Below, one piece after another: positions 43,598 to 54,789 of a stretch of 64,000 nucleotides of DNA. The translations under genes were made by a program, and so were the position numbers. The stretch is from Acanthosepion lycidas. Its lineage: Eukaryota > Mollusca > Cephalopoda > Sepiida > Sepiidae. The stretch lies in the NCBI GenBank assembly GCA_963932145.1, contig OZ010586.1, positions 74,226,587 to 74,290,586 on the forward strand, written 5' to 3'. Under the pieces are notes generated by a model. That model ran no database searches, was not told where the DNA came from, and saw only the letters and a list, made by a program, of their open reading frames with translations. Within the stretch, counting starts at the first letter, position 1, and each line of letters opens with the position of its first letter.

Positions 43598-44125
43598 ACA
43601 ATAATTTTATTTTTTCGTTCTTTCTTACCATAAATTCTTTCTTTCTTTCTTTCTTTTTTTCTTTATTTTTCTTTCTTTCTTTTTTCTTTTTTCTTTCTTC
43701 ACGATAATTTATTCCTTCGTTCTTTCTTACCATAAATTCTTTCTTTCTTTCTTTCTTCACAATAATTTTATTTTTTCGTTCTTTCTTACCATAAATTCTT
43801 TCCTTCTTTTTTCTTTCTTCTTTCTTTCTTTCTTTCTTTCTTCACAATAATTTATTCCTTCGTTCTTTCTTACCATAAATTCTTTCTTTCTTTTTTCTTT
43901 TTTCTTTCTTCACGATAATTTATTCCTTCGTTCTTTCTTACCATAAATTCTTTCCTTCTTTATTTCTTTCTTTCTTTTTTCTTTCTTTCTTTCTTCACAA
44001 TAATTTATTCCTTCGTTCTTTCTTACCATAAATTATTTCCTTCTTTCTTTCTTTCTTTCTTTCTTTCTTTTTCTTTCTTTCTTTCTTCACAATAATTTAT
44101 TCCTTCGTTCTTTCTTACCATAAAT

Positions 44126-44157
<32 letters not shown>

Positions 44158-44225
44158 ATTTCACAATATTTTATTTCTTCGTTCCTTTTCACCATCAATT
44201 CTTTCTTTCTTTCTTCTCTCAAATC
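42595..44225. repeat. Compound (TTTC)n minisatellite, 1.6 kb
   Basis: Long TTTC tracts alternate with a conserved spacer AATAATTTATTCCTTCGTTC, TTTCTTACCATAAATTC. About 17 higher-order units of roughly 75-115 bp differ mainly in TTTC number and a TATTTT insertion. Lysine/glutamate-rich minus-strand frames are artefacts. Confidence 0.95.
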
Positions 44226-44229
44226 TTTC

Positions 44230-45044
44230 CTTTTCTCCCTCTTTTAGTTGTGTCAATTTTTTCTTGCCAGCCTTTAGCTAAACTTCCAGATAGCTCAGCT
44301 AACTCCACCCGCCATTTTGATACGACTCTCAACATCTGGAGCTCACTTGACGTGTGGCAAAAGCATTAACATTTCTCACGAGCGCGAGTGAGTAACACCT
44401 GTTTAAAACCAATCATCCCACCCAAGTCTCCCGCGCTAGATTCATTCTGCATCAACAGAATTGTATTCTTTTAAAATCTCCGAATGAAAAGTAGTTAAAT
44501 ATTGACCGATGCCGTTTTCTCATGCAGAACCCACATTTCTAGTTTCAAAGTTATTCTTTTAATTTGAAAGTAATTTACTACATTTGTTACATAAGCTTAG
44601 ATTATTTCAAGAAAACGCAATATCTATGGGCCACCTAATAAAGATATTATAGGCTACTCAATAGTATTGATCAACCAAGTAGCGCGTTAACCTTTACCTC
44701 TCGCCGAGGCGTCCGACAGTGTATTACAGTCGATTGATTGCATAAGCAATAAAGAGATGAATAAAGTTTAAATGTATTCTGAGATGTTTCTAACATTATA
44801 CAAAAGATATTGCCGGAAACTTATGCATCAAACTTTTAATAGCACTTTTTTATTACATAACCGCTATATTTCTCAATTACAAATGTTTTAATATTTCTTA
44901 AAATGACAAGGATGCGTATTCTCACCGGATTTATTTAACCATCACGTCAAGACGGTCCTAAGAGAACTCGGTATCCTACCAGGATATATTACCGGTTAGA
45001 CATAGACTTAAAAATAAGCAGATTACACGGTGTTGATGGCGGTC
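44230..45044. other. Unassigned, relatively unique stretch
   Basis: No repeat family or gene recognised. Less AT-biased around 44280-44460 than its surroundings. Confidence 0.45.
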
Positions 45045-45720
45045 ACCCTGTACAAGGCCCGGGGGATACTTGCGACAGAGGGTTACGTTAAGAGGCAGCT
45101 TATACGGATAGGAAGAGGAGGAGATAATGGTTAAACTTAAACTTGGGCATGTTAAGAGCAGAGTGATCGGGGAAATATCCTCTTAGGAGTCGGTTCCATA
45201 TTGGAGTGGTTCGCGGGAAGAAGCTGTTTGAGAGGAAATTCTCGCGAATGGAATACGGAAGGAATTTGGGTGGTCTGCTAGAATAAAAGTGACATGTCGG
45301 GTTCTAGCCAGGAAGATTAGACCTGGCGGAATCAAGAAATGTAATTCGTCCATGCACTTTCCATGGAAGTAGCGATAGAAAAGCGAGAGGTTTGCCGCAT
45401 AGCCCAAAAGGATTCAGAAACGATTTTGAACTCTATCGAGACTGGAAAGTAAGAACCGGGCAGCTCCTGGCCAAATGACAACAGTACTCCATTTTCGGCT
45501 TGATTTAGCTCTTGAAAAGTTAGATGATAGCATGGGAAGACAGATATTTACTGGAGCGATACAGGGAGCCGAGCATATTTTCTGGATCATTGGCGTATGT
45601 AAGAGTTCCATTTGAGGTTAGGGGTGAGATTAAGGCCCAGTCGTTTTTCAAGACACGGAGCCTCCCCGAGGGAACATCCGCTCATCGTAACTGGTGGTAG
45701 TTAGAAAGAAAACGGCAGTG
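45045..45720 (-). pseudogene. LINE tail-B group, C-terminal region and tail
   Basis: The minus frame 45183-45407 gives L-S-L-F-Y-R-Y-F-H-G-K-C-M-D-E-L-H-F-L-I-P-P, then H-P-N-S-F-R-I-P-F-A-R. The 45414-45611 frame covers S-R-K-W-S-T-V-V-I-W-P-G-A (M-E-Y-x-x-x-I-W-x-G-A position) and S-L-D-R-V-Q-N-R-F. The tail at 45048-45085 has GTATCCCCCGGGCCTTGTAC. Close to 22005-22990. Confidence 0.8.
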
Positions 45721-45734
45721 ACTCCTACATATTA

Positions 45735-45880
45735 TAGTAAAAGAATAAGAGAAGAATGGACTATCAATTCTAAGAAGGAATAATGTATGGTTGTTAGTGG
45801 GAGAAACAGTCCAAGACGCGAGCTATAGACTGAAGAAATCAACATATATAATGTGTTGGGGAGGATGTATCTTAGCTTGG
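45735..45880 (+). pseudogene. RTE-type fragment after RT motif C
   Basis: GAATGGACTATCAATTCTAA gives G-L-S-I-N-S-K-K-E, followed by C-M-V-V-S-G-R-N. It continues to an A-rich region and ends near 45880. Confidence 0.6.
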
Positions 45881-45907
45881 AAAAGTAGTAATTCTTTCAA
45901 GAATGCT

Positions 45908-46079
45908 GATATTGGTAAAAAAAAAATCCTTGCTCGCAGATTTGTATTTTGATAATATTCAATAGTGTCACTCTCGAGAATTTTCCCTCTAAATAAGTTA
46001 CAATTCCCTTTTCTTGAGAATGCCGCTATAGAATCTTATCAAAATATAAATCTGCGAGCAAGGATTTTTTCCCAATATC
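45908..46079. mobile_element. Inverted-repeat MITE-like element (172 bp)
   Basis: The ends GATATTGGTAAAAAAAAAAT and its inverted partner at 46060-46079 flank ATCCTTGCTCGCAGATTTGT. The arms match for about 50 bp, including TATTTTGATAA; the centre is unpaired. Confidence 0.75.
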
Positions 46080-46165
46080 TTCATTCCTGAAATAGTTACT
46101 GCTTTGCCATGCCAAGATACATGACTACAAAAATGTTAAAATGTAAAGAAATCGGTTACATCCTT

Positions 46166-46169
<4 letters not shown>

Positions 46170-46227
<58 letters not shown>
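46170..46227. repeat. (AT)n microsatellite
   Basis: About 29 AT repeats. Confidence 0.95.
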
Positions 46228-46229
<2 letters not shown>

Positions 46230-46459
46230 TTTCTTGTTCCAGTGTTTTGAATACATAGTGTTCATGTGTTTCCAGTCTAATTCTGCTACAAGCTCTTTTC
46301 ATTAGAATTTTAATTATTAGTCTTGTTATATGGCATTAAGCATTACAATGAGCCACACCTTATTTCTTCTGGAATTTTTAAGACGCGCCCACTCAATCGA
46401 CACTCACACTCACTCAGGCAACAAGTTATCCAGAACTGCTGCATTGTGAAACAGACAAA

Positions 46460-46660
46460 TAGAAGTAGATAGGTTTACCTATCGCCCGGTTTATAGTCCT
46501 CCCCGTTGTTTTGAATAGGAGTAGAGGTTTATCGCTTGTTTGCTGTTTAGGATCGGGTTTCCGGTTCCCTTAAATGTTTTCTCATTCTCTTTCACTTCTG
46601 CGCTGGCCTCTTGCGTCTTGGTGGGACTTGCTTAGGAGTGGTACCTCTTACACGTCGAGT
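46460..46660 (+). mobile_element. Short repeat 'CCTATCGCCCGG' family with truncated tail A
   Basis: TAGGTTTACCTATCGCCCGG, GTCCTCCCCGTTGTTTTGAA, TAGGAGTAGAGGTTTATCGC, GTTTAGGATCGGGTTTCCGG, then CTCTTGCGTCTTGGTGGGAC at the tail-A position. Confidence 0.7.
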
Positions 46661-46999
46661 GGCTCTTGGACATCATTGTCAATATTTATTCCGCGATCGT
46701 TATCGTCGCATAGCAAACTTCTATGTAAACAAAACTGGATGTCATTTTTGACGGTGAAAATCTGTTGTAATGTACATATAATCAGTCTGATGATGCCTCA
46801 TGAGAGCCAAAAGCTTAGATCGACGAGCAATAAAAGAAATATCCAAATATTGGGTATTTGTCCTTATTTTCTTTTGAAACTAAAGCCATTATACAACGCT
46901 TGGAAAAGCTCATGATAAAACATAATAGACATTCATTGTCTGTTATATTTAACAATATATGTTTGAATATATATATTATATATATATGTTTGAATATAT

Positions 47000-47034
<35 letters not shown>

Positions 47035-47159
47035 TGTGGTATTTTATATTATTAAGCGCTTCAGATTTTATCTCTATATATACATATTATAAAGTAATCA
47101 GTAATTGAAATTTAAAGATTTGATGGAAAGAAAACGCCAAAAATACATCCATTAAAGAT
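46661..47159. other. Possible SINE central domain and tetranucleotide repeat
   Basis: 46790-46850 (CTGATGATGCCTCATGAGAG, then CCAAAAGCTTAGATC) resembles a SINE-type central motif. (GATA)n at 47000-47032. Remainder not recognised. Confidence 0.4.
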
Positions 47160-47435
47160 CATCTGCCTGACCTCGAAATGTCCCCCATCGCAGGCAAATG
47201 CCGAGTCAACCGTAACACGAGACCACAACAACAGGGCCATTGGTTAGTATCGAATAGCAGCATGTGTGACGACTAAATAACTCGTCCTATTTGCCAGTAT
47301 TTTTAGTAGCCAAAGGTACTTATGGCTAACCTCGCTTCCCAGAAGACCACAGTCGGGGACGTGGTAGTCGCGATTGAACTCACATTCGACTAGCCTGCCA
47401 TCTGTTGCTCTATAGCAATGGTTTCCATACTTTTT
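47160..47435 (-). mobile_element. tRNA-derived SINE-like sequence
   Basis: The minus strand opens CTATAGAGCAACAGATGGCA (A-box position), then GTGAGTTCAATCGCGACTAC (B-box position), and continues without coding capacity. Distinct from the 26695 family. Confidence 0.45.
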
Positions 47436-47451
47436 TCTCGTTGCCGCCCCA

Positions 47452-47755
47452 ACTTGGCTTCCTGATATTAAGTATAAGCCTCCTCTTTGCTTGCAACCTG
47501 TCTAAGACCCCATCGTTGCTCACACGCTCGGTCCATGATATCCTTAGCATCCTTCTGTAGTACTACATCTCTGTCGCCTTGAGTTTCTTCTTCATCTCTG
47601 AGGAAATCGTCCAACATTCGCTGCTGTAAAGGAGAACAGTGTCGCATTTACCGTCCTCTGTCAGGAAGCATCCAAGTTATTTAAACTTCCGCGTCTGCTT
47701 GATTCTAATGTTCCCAACCTGCAAATCGCATTTCGGGCTCAAGCCACACTCTTAA
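47452..47755 (-). pseudogene. RTE-type fragment, close relative of 36652-37035
   Basis: Nearly the same text as the minus-strand RTE at 36650-37040 (CTTCCGCGTCTGCTTGATTC, CTTTGCTTGCAACCTGTCTA). An internal deletion of about 115 bp removes the region between GGAGAACAGT and GTCGCA. Stops remain few. Confidence 0.85.
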
Positions 47756-47859
47756 AGAACAGCACCCTAACACCGATATGAAGCCACTCCTTTCTTGATA
47801 TCAGATATGCTGTAAATTCAAAACAACACTTCTGACACTGTAAACACACATGGGAATTT

Positions 47860-48070
47860 CTTTTATGAAACTTCCTCCCGGCTCCATGCTTTCCATCCAA
47901 CTTTAATCTTCAAAAATTTAAATGCAGTGTCAGTCGCTATCTACTGTCCTCCTGATTACTCTTTTCTCTTATTAGCAATGTCTGTTTCTAGTTCTTTCAC
48001 ATCCAGTAACCCCTTGTGCCTTAGTGGCTTTACTGCCTTGTATAGGGCGATACCGATTCAAAAACAATAG
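47860..48070 (+). pseudogene. LINE tail-A group, last codons and tail
   Basis: TTTAATCTTCAAAAATTTAA (N-L-Q-K-F-K), then TGCAGTGTCAGTCGCTATCT. The tail is TTGTGCCTTAGTGGCTTTAC, ending with an A-rich stretch. Confidence 0.75.
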
Positions 48071-48074
48071 ATAA

Positions 48075-48165
48075 TCTGTTCATATTTTTCCCAACGGTAT
48101 TCCCGCGGAAGTGAAAACCCCGATTGGAATTTGACTTTGTCTCCTCGACACCACTGAATGTCAGA
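48075..48165 (-). mobile_element. tRNA-derived SINE fragment
   Basis: The reverse complement has GAGACAAAGTCAAATTCCAA at the B-box region, GGGGTTTTCACTTCCGCGGG and AATACCGTTGGGAAAAATAT, as in 340-490. Confidence 0.55.
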
Positions 48166-48840
48166 CACTGTCAAAGGCTTTCGAGATGTCCCGGGCTTCA
48201 TCGTTTTTATCTACAGCATGATAGACTCTTTCCGCAATTATCATCAGTAAGTGATCTGGGGAAACGAAAGCCATATTCCTTATCTGAGAAAAGGCCTTTG
48301 TAATGAATGTGATGAATCAATTACGCATGGATTAGGGTTTCTAGGAGTTTCCCAAAAAGATGTAGGGTATTTATTCGTTAAAAGTTATATTCTTTGATAT
48401 TTACTCAGCAAAGCTCGACTCACAACGTCAAATGATGACGTGAAATGAGAGTAGGTTCTGTCTTTTGTCAAGGAAGCTTTACATGCCTTAAAAATCTGCA
48501 TTCAAAATGCTGAATTTGGAAATTAATTATTTATTCATTTTTTAATCTGAGCTGAAATAATGATTATTAACAGCGTTGAGAAATTACAACTAGCTCAGTC
48601 ACTAAACAAGACAGAATAGAAAATTGTACGTTATCTATCACGATCATAGAAATGATTTTCGAAACAAGCTTGCTAACCGTTTACTCGACAGCGGAAGACC
48701 AAGGTGGTTGCGTTCTTAAAAAAGAAAATATTTAAAATGAAACAAGATTAATAAATAAACAGGTCTTTTTACAAATGCTCTCAACAACCCACTCGTTGCA
48801 ATCAGTCAAGTTTCTGTCTGAACGTAACAGGGATATGTTC
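48166..48840. other. Unassigned stretch
   Basis: No gene recognised. 48160-48360 contains text (GTCAAAGGCTTTCGAGATGT at 48170) that in some frames resembles RT thumb sequence, too weak to call. Confidence 0.4.
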
Positions 48841-48854
48841 AGGCAAGCCCCACC

Positions 48855-49396
48855 GTCTCCTACATTTTTACTTTCATTTTTTTTTTCCTTGCACACATAT
48901 ACTTTTGATTTCTTTTCCAGCTTTCGTTTTGTTTGTTGTGCTCATTTTTATTTTATTTTTTCCCGCTTTTTTTCTTTTCCTTTATCACATTTTTTCTTTC
49001 TTTTTCTCTTTCCATTTTCTTTCTTTTCTCTTTTCTTTCTTTCCTTTTTTTTTCCTCATCTTTCCTTTTCCCTTTCTTTCTTTCTCTCTTTGTGTTTTCT
49101 TCCTTTTCTCTTTTTTCCTTTTTCTTTCTTTTCCCTCTTTAATTTTAGTTTCGTTTTCCGCTTTCATTTTTCTTTTCACTTTCTTTCTTCTTTCTTGTTC
49201 ATCTTCCCTTTTCGTTCTTTTTTTTTTTCTTTCTGTTCACTTTCATTCTCCACCTTCCTTATCTTCTTCTCTTTCCCCTTTTCTGGTTTTTTCCGCTTCC
49301 CGTTTTCCTTATTTTCATCTCTTTACATTCTTTTCCCACTTTATTTTTCTTCATTTCCCCTCTGTTCTTTCTTCTTACTTTGCCCCTCTTTCTTTT

Positions 49397-49439
<43 letters not shown>

Positions 49440-49442
49440 AAA
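48855..49442. repeat. Polypyrimidine (TTTC/TTCC) tract
   Basis: About 590 bp almost free of A and G on the plus strand, ending in pure (TTTC)n at 49395-49440. The 240- and 178-codon Phe/Ser/Leu frames are composition artefacts. Confidence 0.95.
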
Positions 49443-50124
49443 GATTTATTCCGTATTCATAAAAGTGTTTTTTAATGTCCTGATTTTATCTCAATAAATA
49501 ATACTGAATTCTTTCTTTTGAATTTTTCTCCTCTTTCGTAATTAACGCCCACCCAGTCATTCTTTCCGGATTTATTTTATTAATTTTTTTTTTTATATAA
49601 TGCATTCACTTACTTCTTTCTCAGATGAACATGGTCGTGTTTAACTCTCTATTCATTCAGCTTTTTTGGCATATTCAGTAGGTTTTAAAAGAAACGCTGA
49701 GTCATTAAGAAAGAAAGAAAGAAAGAAAGAAATAATAATAATAATAATAAATGATATAATTTTCGATGAAAGAAAGTCAGTGTGAAGGAATTCAGGAAGA
49801 ATTTAACCACAAATTATATTTGTGTTGGAGTAGCAGTAGTAGTAGCAGCAGTAGTAGTAGTAGTCTATTCTGCAGTCGAAAGCGACGTCGACCGTGCAGA
49901 GACGTGTTACAGTGTAGTGTAATTCATGCCTGGGCAATACTTCCCTCCCACTGCTGCTGTTTGACATCTCGGGAATGTCCGGTATGCTAACATCGCCAAT
50001 ACTGCCAGTTTAGGCCTAGCCGCCAGCTGACACCTACCCTCTTCTCTTTTCCACTAAAAATTAAACCCACACATATCTAAACAAACAAACATAGGCACGC
50101 ACACTCTTTGCTTTGTTACCGTCT
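49443..50124. other. Unassigned stretch with short trinucleotide repeats
   Basis: (GAAA)n and (AAT)n at 49708-49750; (AGT/AGC)n at 49828-49863. No gene recognised. Confidence 0.5.
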
Positions 50125-51065
50125 TCTTTTTCTTTTTACCATGTCACTTCAGGACGTTGACGATCATGGCTCACCACAACTTCTCATCCTTTGTAGCTCT
50201 TAGCAGTGTTTGTCTTTGTACTGTCCTACATCCATCTTCACAAGCTTGTTCAGTCAGTTATGTGCCATGCGTGATACACGTGTAGGCGATTATAACGAAG
50301 CAGATATTTTTCCCGCAGTAGGTTGCCATTTCTTTCTGTGGTAGTTGCCATCCAAGGCTATAGAACCCGGTCTATCCTGTTATTTACCCATAGCTGGGGG
50401 GCGGAAAGAGGATTCATACCTTTCCCAAAGGGTATTAGCACGTAAGTGAATGTAAATGGTTCCGACTCCAATTCCTCAATCCGATTCGCTATCCATTACT
50501 CCAAGTGGAGTAACTGTTCACCTCATCCTTTCAATATGCCCTATAAGTATCAGATTCTCCAAGCCTCCTTTTCTCATTATATGCTTGAGACATTTTAATT
50601 ATCTCTTTCTGATAAGCAAGATTTCGTTTTCATTTTCCTTAAAATATCCTCGTTGCTTTCCAGATACGTTCATGATATTATTAGCAACATTCTGTAGCGT
50701 CATAGCTCCATTGCTTCAGATTTCCTCATAACCTCCGAGGAAGCTGTCGAACATTCATTATCATCGAGGAGAGTTGATATTGCATAACAGTGGAGCACTC
50801 CTATTTTTATTTCCAACGAAATTTTTCTTAATATTGTGCTTAGTTTCTGACAGGCTTCTTTCAATGCGCCTTTCATGTCATATTTTCCATCTCATATAAT
50901 AAATCTTCCCAGATAGTTAAATTTCTGTCCTTGCTTTATTTTGACGTCTCTTATTTGTGATCGAATTTTGGGCAGTCCCTCTTGCTAATGACCTTATTCG
51001 ATGTCTTCTTAAAATTGATAGTTAATCTTTTCTTCGTGATTTCCTTTACTATTTTTACTACAAGG
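50125..51065 (-). pseudogene. RTE-type LINE C-terminal part, split by a SINE
   Basis: The 3' border AGCCATGATCGTCAACGTCC lies at 50150-50170. The block for A-K-S-L-L-R-A-T-K at 50190-50215 is followed, after the SINE at 50240-50512, by the C-terminal protein region and by K-x-x-x-L-x-I-N-F-K-K-T-x near 51000-51030. Decay is heavy. Confidence 0.75.
50240..50512 (-). mobile_element. tRNA-derived SINE inserted in the RTE copy
   Basis: Matches 26695-27000 in the same orientation: CTTGGAGTAATGGATAGCGA head, AACCATTTACATTCACTTAC, AATACCCTTTGGGAAAGGTA, and the GCATGGCACATAACTGACTG end. RTE text resumes on both sides. The B-box region has a deletion. Confidence 0.75.
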
Positions 51066-51204
51066 TAACGGTAAAAGGAGTGAATACATTACAGAGTCAT
51101 AATGGTGTGAAAGGCCAAGTTTCTAACCATGAGCAAGGCCGATGCAAGGGTCTCGTGCCTCCCATCCCGAATCCGTGGGCTCCCGACTCTACTACATGCC
51201 AAAT

Positions 51205-51368
51205 TCAAATTATATTGTAACCTAATTATGTACAATAATCGATCATATGCAATATAGATGAACAATTTAACTAGAAAAATCGAAAATTTTCGATAGAGTT
51301 GTGACAAATTTTATGCTGAGTTTAGATAAATTCTTTTTTGTTGCAGTTGTGATATAATTAGTGGGGAG

Positions 51369-51432
<64 letters not shown>

Positions 51433-51992
51433 TTTAAGAGCACTCAGAATTTGCAGCCCTCAGTATTTACATGAAGAGGAGAAATATATTGAAAATGCAT
51501 TCAAGACCCTTCTATACCTTATTTCATTTTCAATGCGAAAGGCTCCTAAAATATTCTAAAATAGAAGAGGTGTCGTTCCTGACAAACCCAAAGAATCAAA
51601 AAAATATTATTCCACCCACTAACTCTGTCACAACTACAATCGAAAAAAATTATATAAACTCAGCGAGAAAAAAAAAAAAATTAAAATAAATACAATGTAT
51701 CTAAATATAAAAAATAGAGGTCATTTCATCTTAAATGTTTTGCGGCAATTTTGGACATCAACTTGAGTTTTTCCTTGTTTAAAAGTTGAATAATTTTAAT
51801 ACATTCAACATTATGGATAAAAATAGTGAACTTTATATAGTGTTTGTCGAGACTTAACATGAACAAAACAAATTTACGGATTTGGACAAAAAAAAGACCC
51901 CTGAATGGCGTCAAAAACTGCGATAATATTTCTTCCTTTAATAGTCAGTTGGGCTTAGTTTGATGTATATGAATGTAGGTACATAAAAACAA
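51205..51992 (-). repeat. Dispersed repeat family R4, copy 4, interrupted
   Basis: Reverse complement of the R4 consensus at 51218-51285 (AATTATGTACAATAATCGAT) and 51690-51992 (ATACAATGTATCTAAATATA, CTGAATGGCGTCAAAAACTG). Between them are unique sequence and (AT)n at 51371-51428. Confidence 0.75.
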
Positions 51993-52454
51993 ATGTTGAT
52001 AAAATATCGAGAGTCACTGCCCTGGGACAACAATCAGGCTTAACTCCCCCCCCCCAATCCAAACCCGGTCGGGAAGTCTGGGGTAGTAGGCGTAAGCTCT
52101 GGCCAGGAGTCTATGACTTGACGCCCATTGGTTCAATTTGTTTTTATTTCTTTACTATATTTATAAAGATTTAATTTATGTTTTCGTTTTGGCTTTCATT
52201 TTTTTTGTTTTGTTTCATTGTTTGTTTAAAAATATTTTTCCCTTTCTCCCTCTCCTCCTCCCTTCTCTGTGCCTCTTTTACAAAATATTTCTGTACCAAT
52301 AATCAATTTACTTATTGATAACAGAATGACAAAACAAAGGCACCAAAACTGAAAAAAAAAAAAAAAGGCTAGCCAATAAAAATAAATACAGCTGTTAAAA
52401 AATGAATAAATAAATTATCTCAGTTGCGTAAAATGTGCATGGTAATAACTTCTT
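51993..52454. other. Unassigned stretch
   Basis: No gene recognised. C9 at 52047-52055 and A14 at 52352-52366. Confidence 0.4.
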
Positions 52455-52690
52455 CTTTTACAATGTACAAGGCCTAAGAGTCACTCGATGTCACGCTCAC
52501 AAACTAAGAGGCATCAGCCAAAGCAAGATGACAAGGCCACCATGACGGAAGGGCCGACTGAGAGTGAAAAAAAAAAGGGAAAAGACTTTAGAAGGAACTG
52601 GAAATACTATCTTCAGTAGGGAACAAGGGATAAACTTCGAGTCCTGTTCAAAGTCAGTGTGAACCGGACAATCTATTCTTATTGAAGAAA
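52455..52690 (-). mobile_element. Short repeat 'CCTATCGCCCGG' family ending with LINE tail B
   Basis: The minus strand has GGTTCACACTGACTTTGAAC, AGGACTCGAAGTTTATCCCT, TTGTTCCCTACTGAAG, then TGACATCGAGTGACTCTTAG and GCCTTGTACATTG. The body belongs to the family at 23770, 29040 and 46460, but the end is tail B, not A. Confidence 0.6.
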
Positions 52691-52924
52691 AAAAAATCAG
52701 TCACTTATTTGGCTGATAATTTTCAGATGAGAGATAAATGCTATTTAATTAATCAAAGTCGCTAATATTGTACAGATACGAGAAACGCATAATCTTGGGT
52801 AAACAAAACTGTTCGGAAGACGTGTTAGCACGAATTTATAATTCATTATTCCCAAGGAAATGAGCGTACTGTCCTTTGCCATCTACTGAAAATACCATCT
52901 TATGAGTTCCCTCCAAGAAACTAA

Positions 52925-52935
<11 letters not shown>

Positions 52936-52999
<64 letters not shown>
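52936..52999. repeat. (AT)n microsatellite
   Basis: About 32 AT repeats bordering segment A of the permuted element. Confidence 0.95.
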
Positions 53000-53000
<1 letters not shown>

Positions 53001-53345
53001 CTTAAAGGTTATTTTTAGTGGATACTCGTATTTGAGTCGACCCTCCGTTTATTCAAATGTAATGAGTTGAATAGTGCCTTTAAATACTAACTTAAAGCAA
53101 GCAATTTCTAAAGAAAGGGATAAATGTTTTCATTTACTAATCCGAAATTTTATATATATATTATTTATATATTATATATGCTCGTTACTTATTGGAAAGC
53201 GCTCAATATCAGTGATAGAGTTAACATATTTAGTTGGATTGATGTGAATTTGTGACACTGGGTTTGATGCTATTTTCGACGTCACACACACAAACACACA
53301 CACACACACAAACACAAACACACACACACACACAAACACACACAT
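53000..53345 (+). mobile_element. Permuted MITE segments A then B
   Basis: Segment A (53000-53145: TTGCTTAAAGGTTATTTTTA, ATACGAGT, GAGTCGACCCTCCGTTTATT) and segment B (53165-53345: CTTATTGGAAAGCGCTCAAT, TTGGATTGATGTGAATTTGT, then (CA)n). Both recur inverted at 55540-55976 in a different order. Confidence 0.8.
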
Positions 53346-53354
53346 ATATATATT

Positions 53355-53540
53355 AAATATGATTTCATCGCTACATAAGAGTTCTCATGTTTCAAAAACA
53401 GAAGCTAAAAACTTCAATTTCATTTATAGAAATTAAATTAAAGCAGCTAGTTCTGTTTCATCTTCAAGCGAATTTTGGAATAAATAATTTTGAAATTTAC
53501 GGAGCTTTATAAGCATATACATTCGTAATATATACATACA
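53355..53540 (+). mobile_element. MITE copy, family with ATCGCTACATAAGA end
   Basis: Aligns with the reverse of 7085-7265 over its full length. Its first 40 bp also appear reversed at 55791-55816. Confidence 0.75.
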
Positions 53541-54330
53541 TATTGTCAGCATGTTTCCATGTCTCAGTAAATAAACACGTTTTATCTACTTAGTTTTAAT
53601 AGTATTTTCTTCTAACCTACGGGTAATTTTCTTTGTATCTTTATTAAAAGGAGAAAGAAAATCACAATGTCGTCATGAGGGTCTTGTTTTTTCTAAGACA
53701 AAAATTCTTGGTTCATTTGAAAATTAAATGTTTTTACGTGTGCAGTGAAAAACGTTAAGGTTATGCACTGTACAGTTTTAAATTTGATCATATAGGCAGA
53801 CGTGCAAACGTCAAGGGAAGTAACTAATTTATTGTAATGTTTATACATTATAAAAAAACTATTTAAAGCTATTAATTAAAACCTAGATATTGTAAAGAAT
53901 CGACTGTAAATATTTTAAAATATTTGTGCAGTATTCATAATTAATTTTATTGAGGGTTGGTTTCAAATTTTAATATAGATAGCATCGATAATTTTTTGTT
54001 TATGTTTATTATTTTCATGAAAAATTATAGATGCATTTTCAACAGGAATATTCCAAATTGCGAATGTGGACATGTTGTAAATGTTGAGAGATCTTAGATG
54101 CATCATTCAGATGAAAACTCAACATTCGAGACAACGTAGTAGTGGTATGGCTTACATATATATTATTTTTCCTGTTGGAGACATTGTGCTAATGTTGAAA
54201 GTACTTTGAATAAAATGAATATGTATCAACATGGTAATTTTCTTTCTTGCATTAATAAGGATACTATTCCGTAATTATGAGAGGATATTATCAAAAATAA
54301 GTAGACAAAACGTGTCTAAATTATTTAATG

Positions 54331-54332
<2 letters not shown>
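53541..54332. other. Unassigned stretch
   Basis: No gene or repeat recognised; AT-rich and apparently unique. (AT)n follows at 54334-54376. Confidence 0.45.
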
Positions 54333-54378
<46 letters not shown>

Positions 54379-54439
54379 GCATTGGTCTTCAACTATGCAT
54401 TGAGCTCTCCTAGCCACTAGCGCTTTTCGTATAGAAAAC

Positions 54440-54595
54440 GTTAAAATTCCCATTTCTCTCTACCGTGCGCCTATAGTTTAGGGGTAGGATCTCTGACTGA
54501 TGCCATATTGTTCGAGTTTCGATCCCGTCTTGAAGTAATCGGATGTCCAGCCACATTGAAGAGCTATGATACAGCAAAACAGTATGTCTGTGGAT

Positions 54596-54600
<5 letters not shown>
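54440..54600 (+). mobile_element. tRNA-derived SINE
   Basis: TAGTTTAGGGGTAGGATCTC (A-box region) and GTTCGAGTTTCGATCCCGTC (B-box region), 55 bp apart as in a tRNA. It continues to AGCAAAACAGTATGTCTGTG and ends at (AT)n (54600-54650). Confidence 0.6.
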
Positions 54601-54653
<53 letters not shown>

Positions 54654-54670
54654 GGTGTAACAAGAAAGTA

Positions 54671-54787
54671 GAGGGTGTTCCGAAAGTCTTGTCACGACTA
54701 CATAATATAATTTTTTATTTCAGGTGACTGTCACAAACTCAAAAGAGTCTGGAAGAGAGGCGGTGACAAAACTTTCGAAACTCCCTG
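54671..54787. mobile_element. Short Tc1/mariner-type MITE
   Basis: Left end GAGGGTGTTCCGAAAGTCTT GTCAC; right end inverted CAGGGAGTTTCGAAAGTTTT GTCACC. TA at both flanks. 117 bp, non-coding. Confidence 0.7.
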
Positions 54788-54789
54788 TA

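Noticed and set aside
46574-46915. 113-codon frame
   Set aside because: It begins inside a short repeat and crosses a SINE-like domain; no motif.
48775-49497. 240-codon open frame rich in Phe, Ser and Leu
   Set aside because: It is a translation of a polypyrimidine tract, overlapping frames are equally open, and there is no domain.
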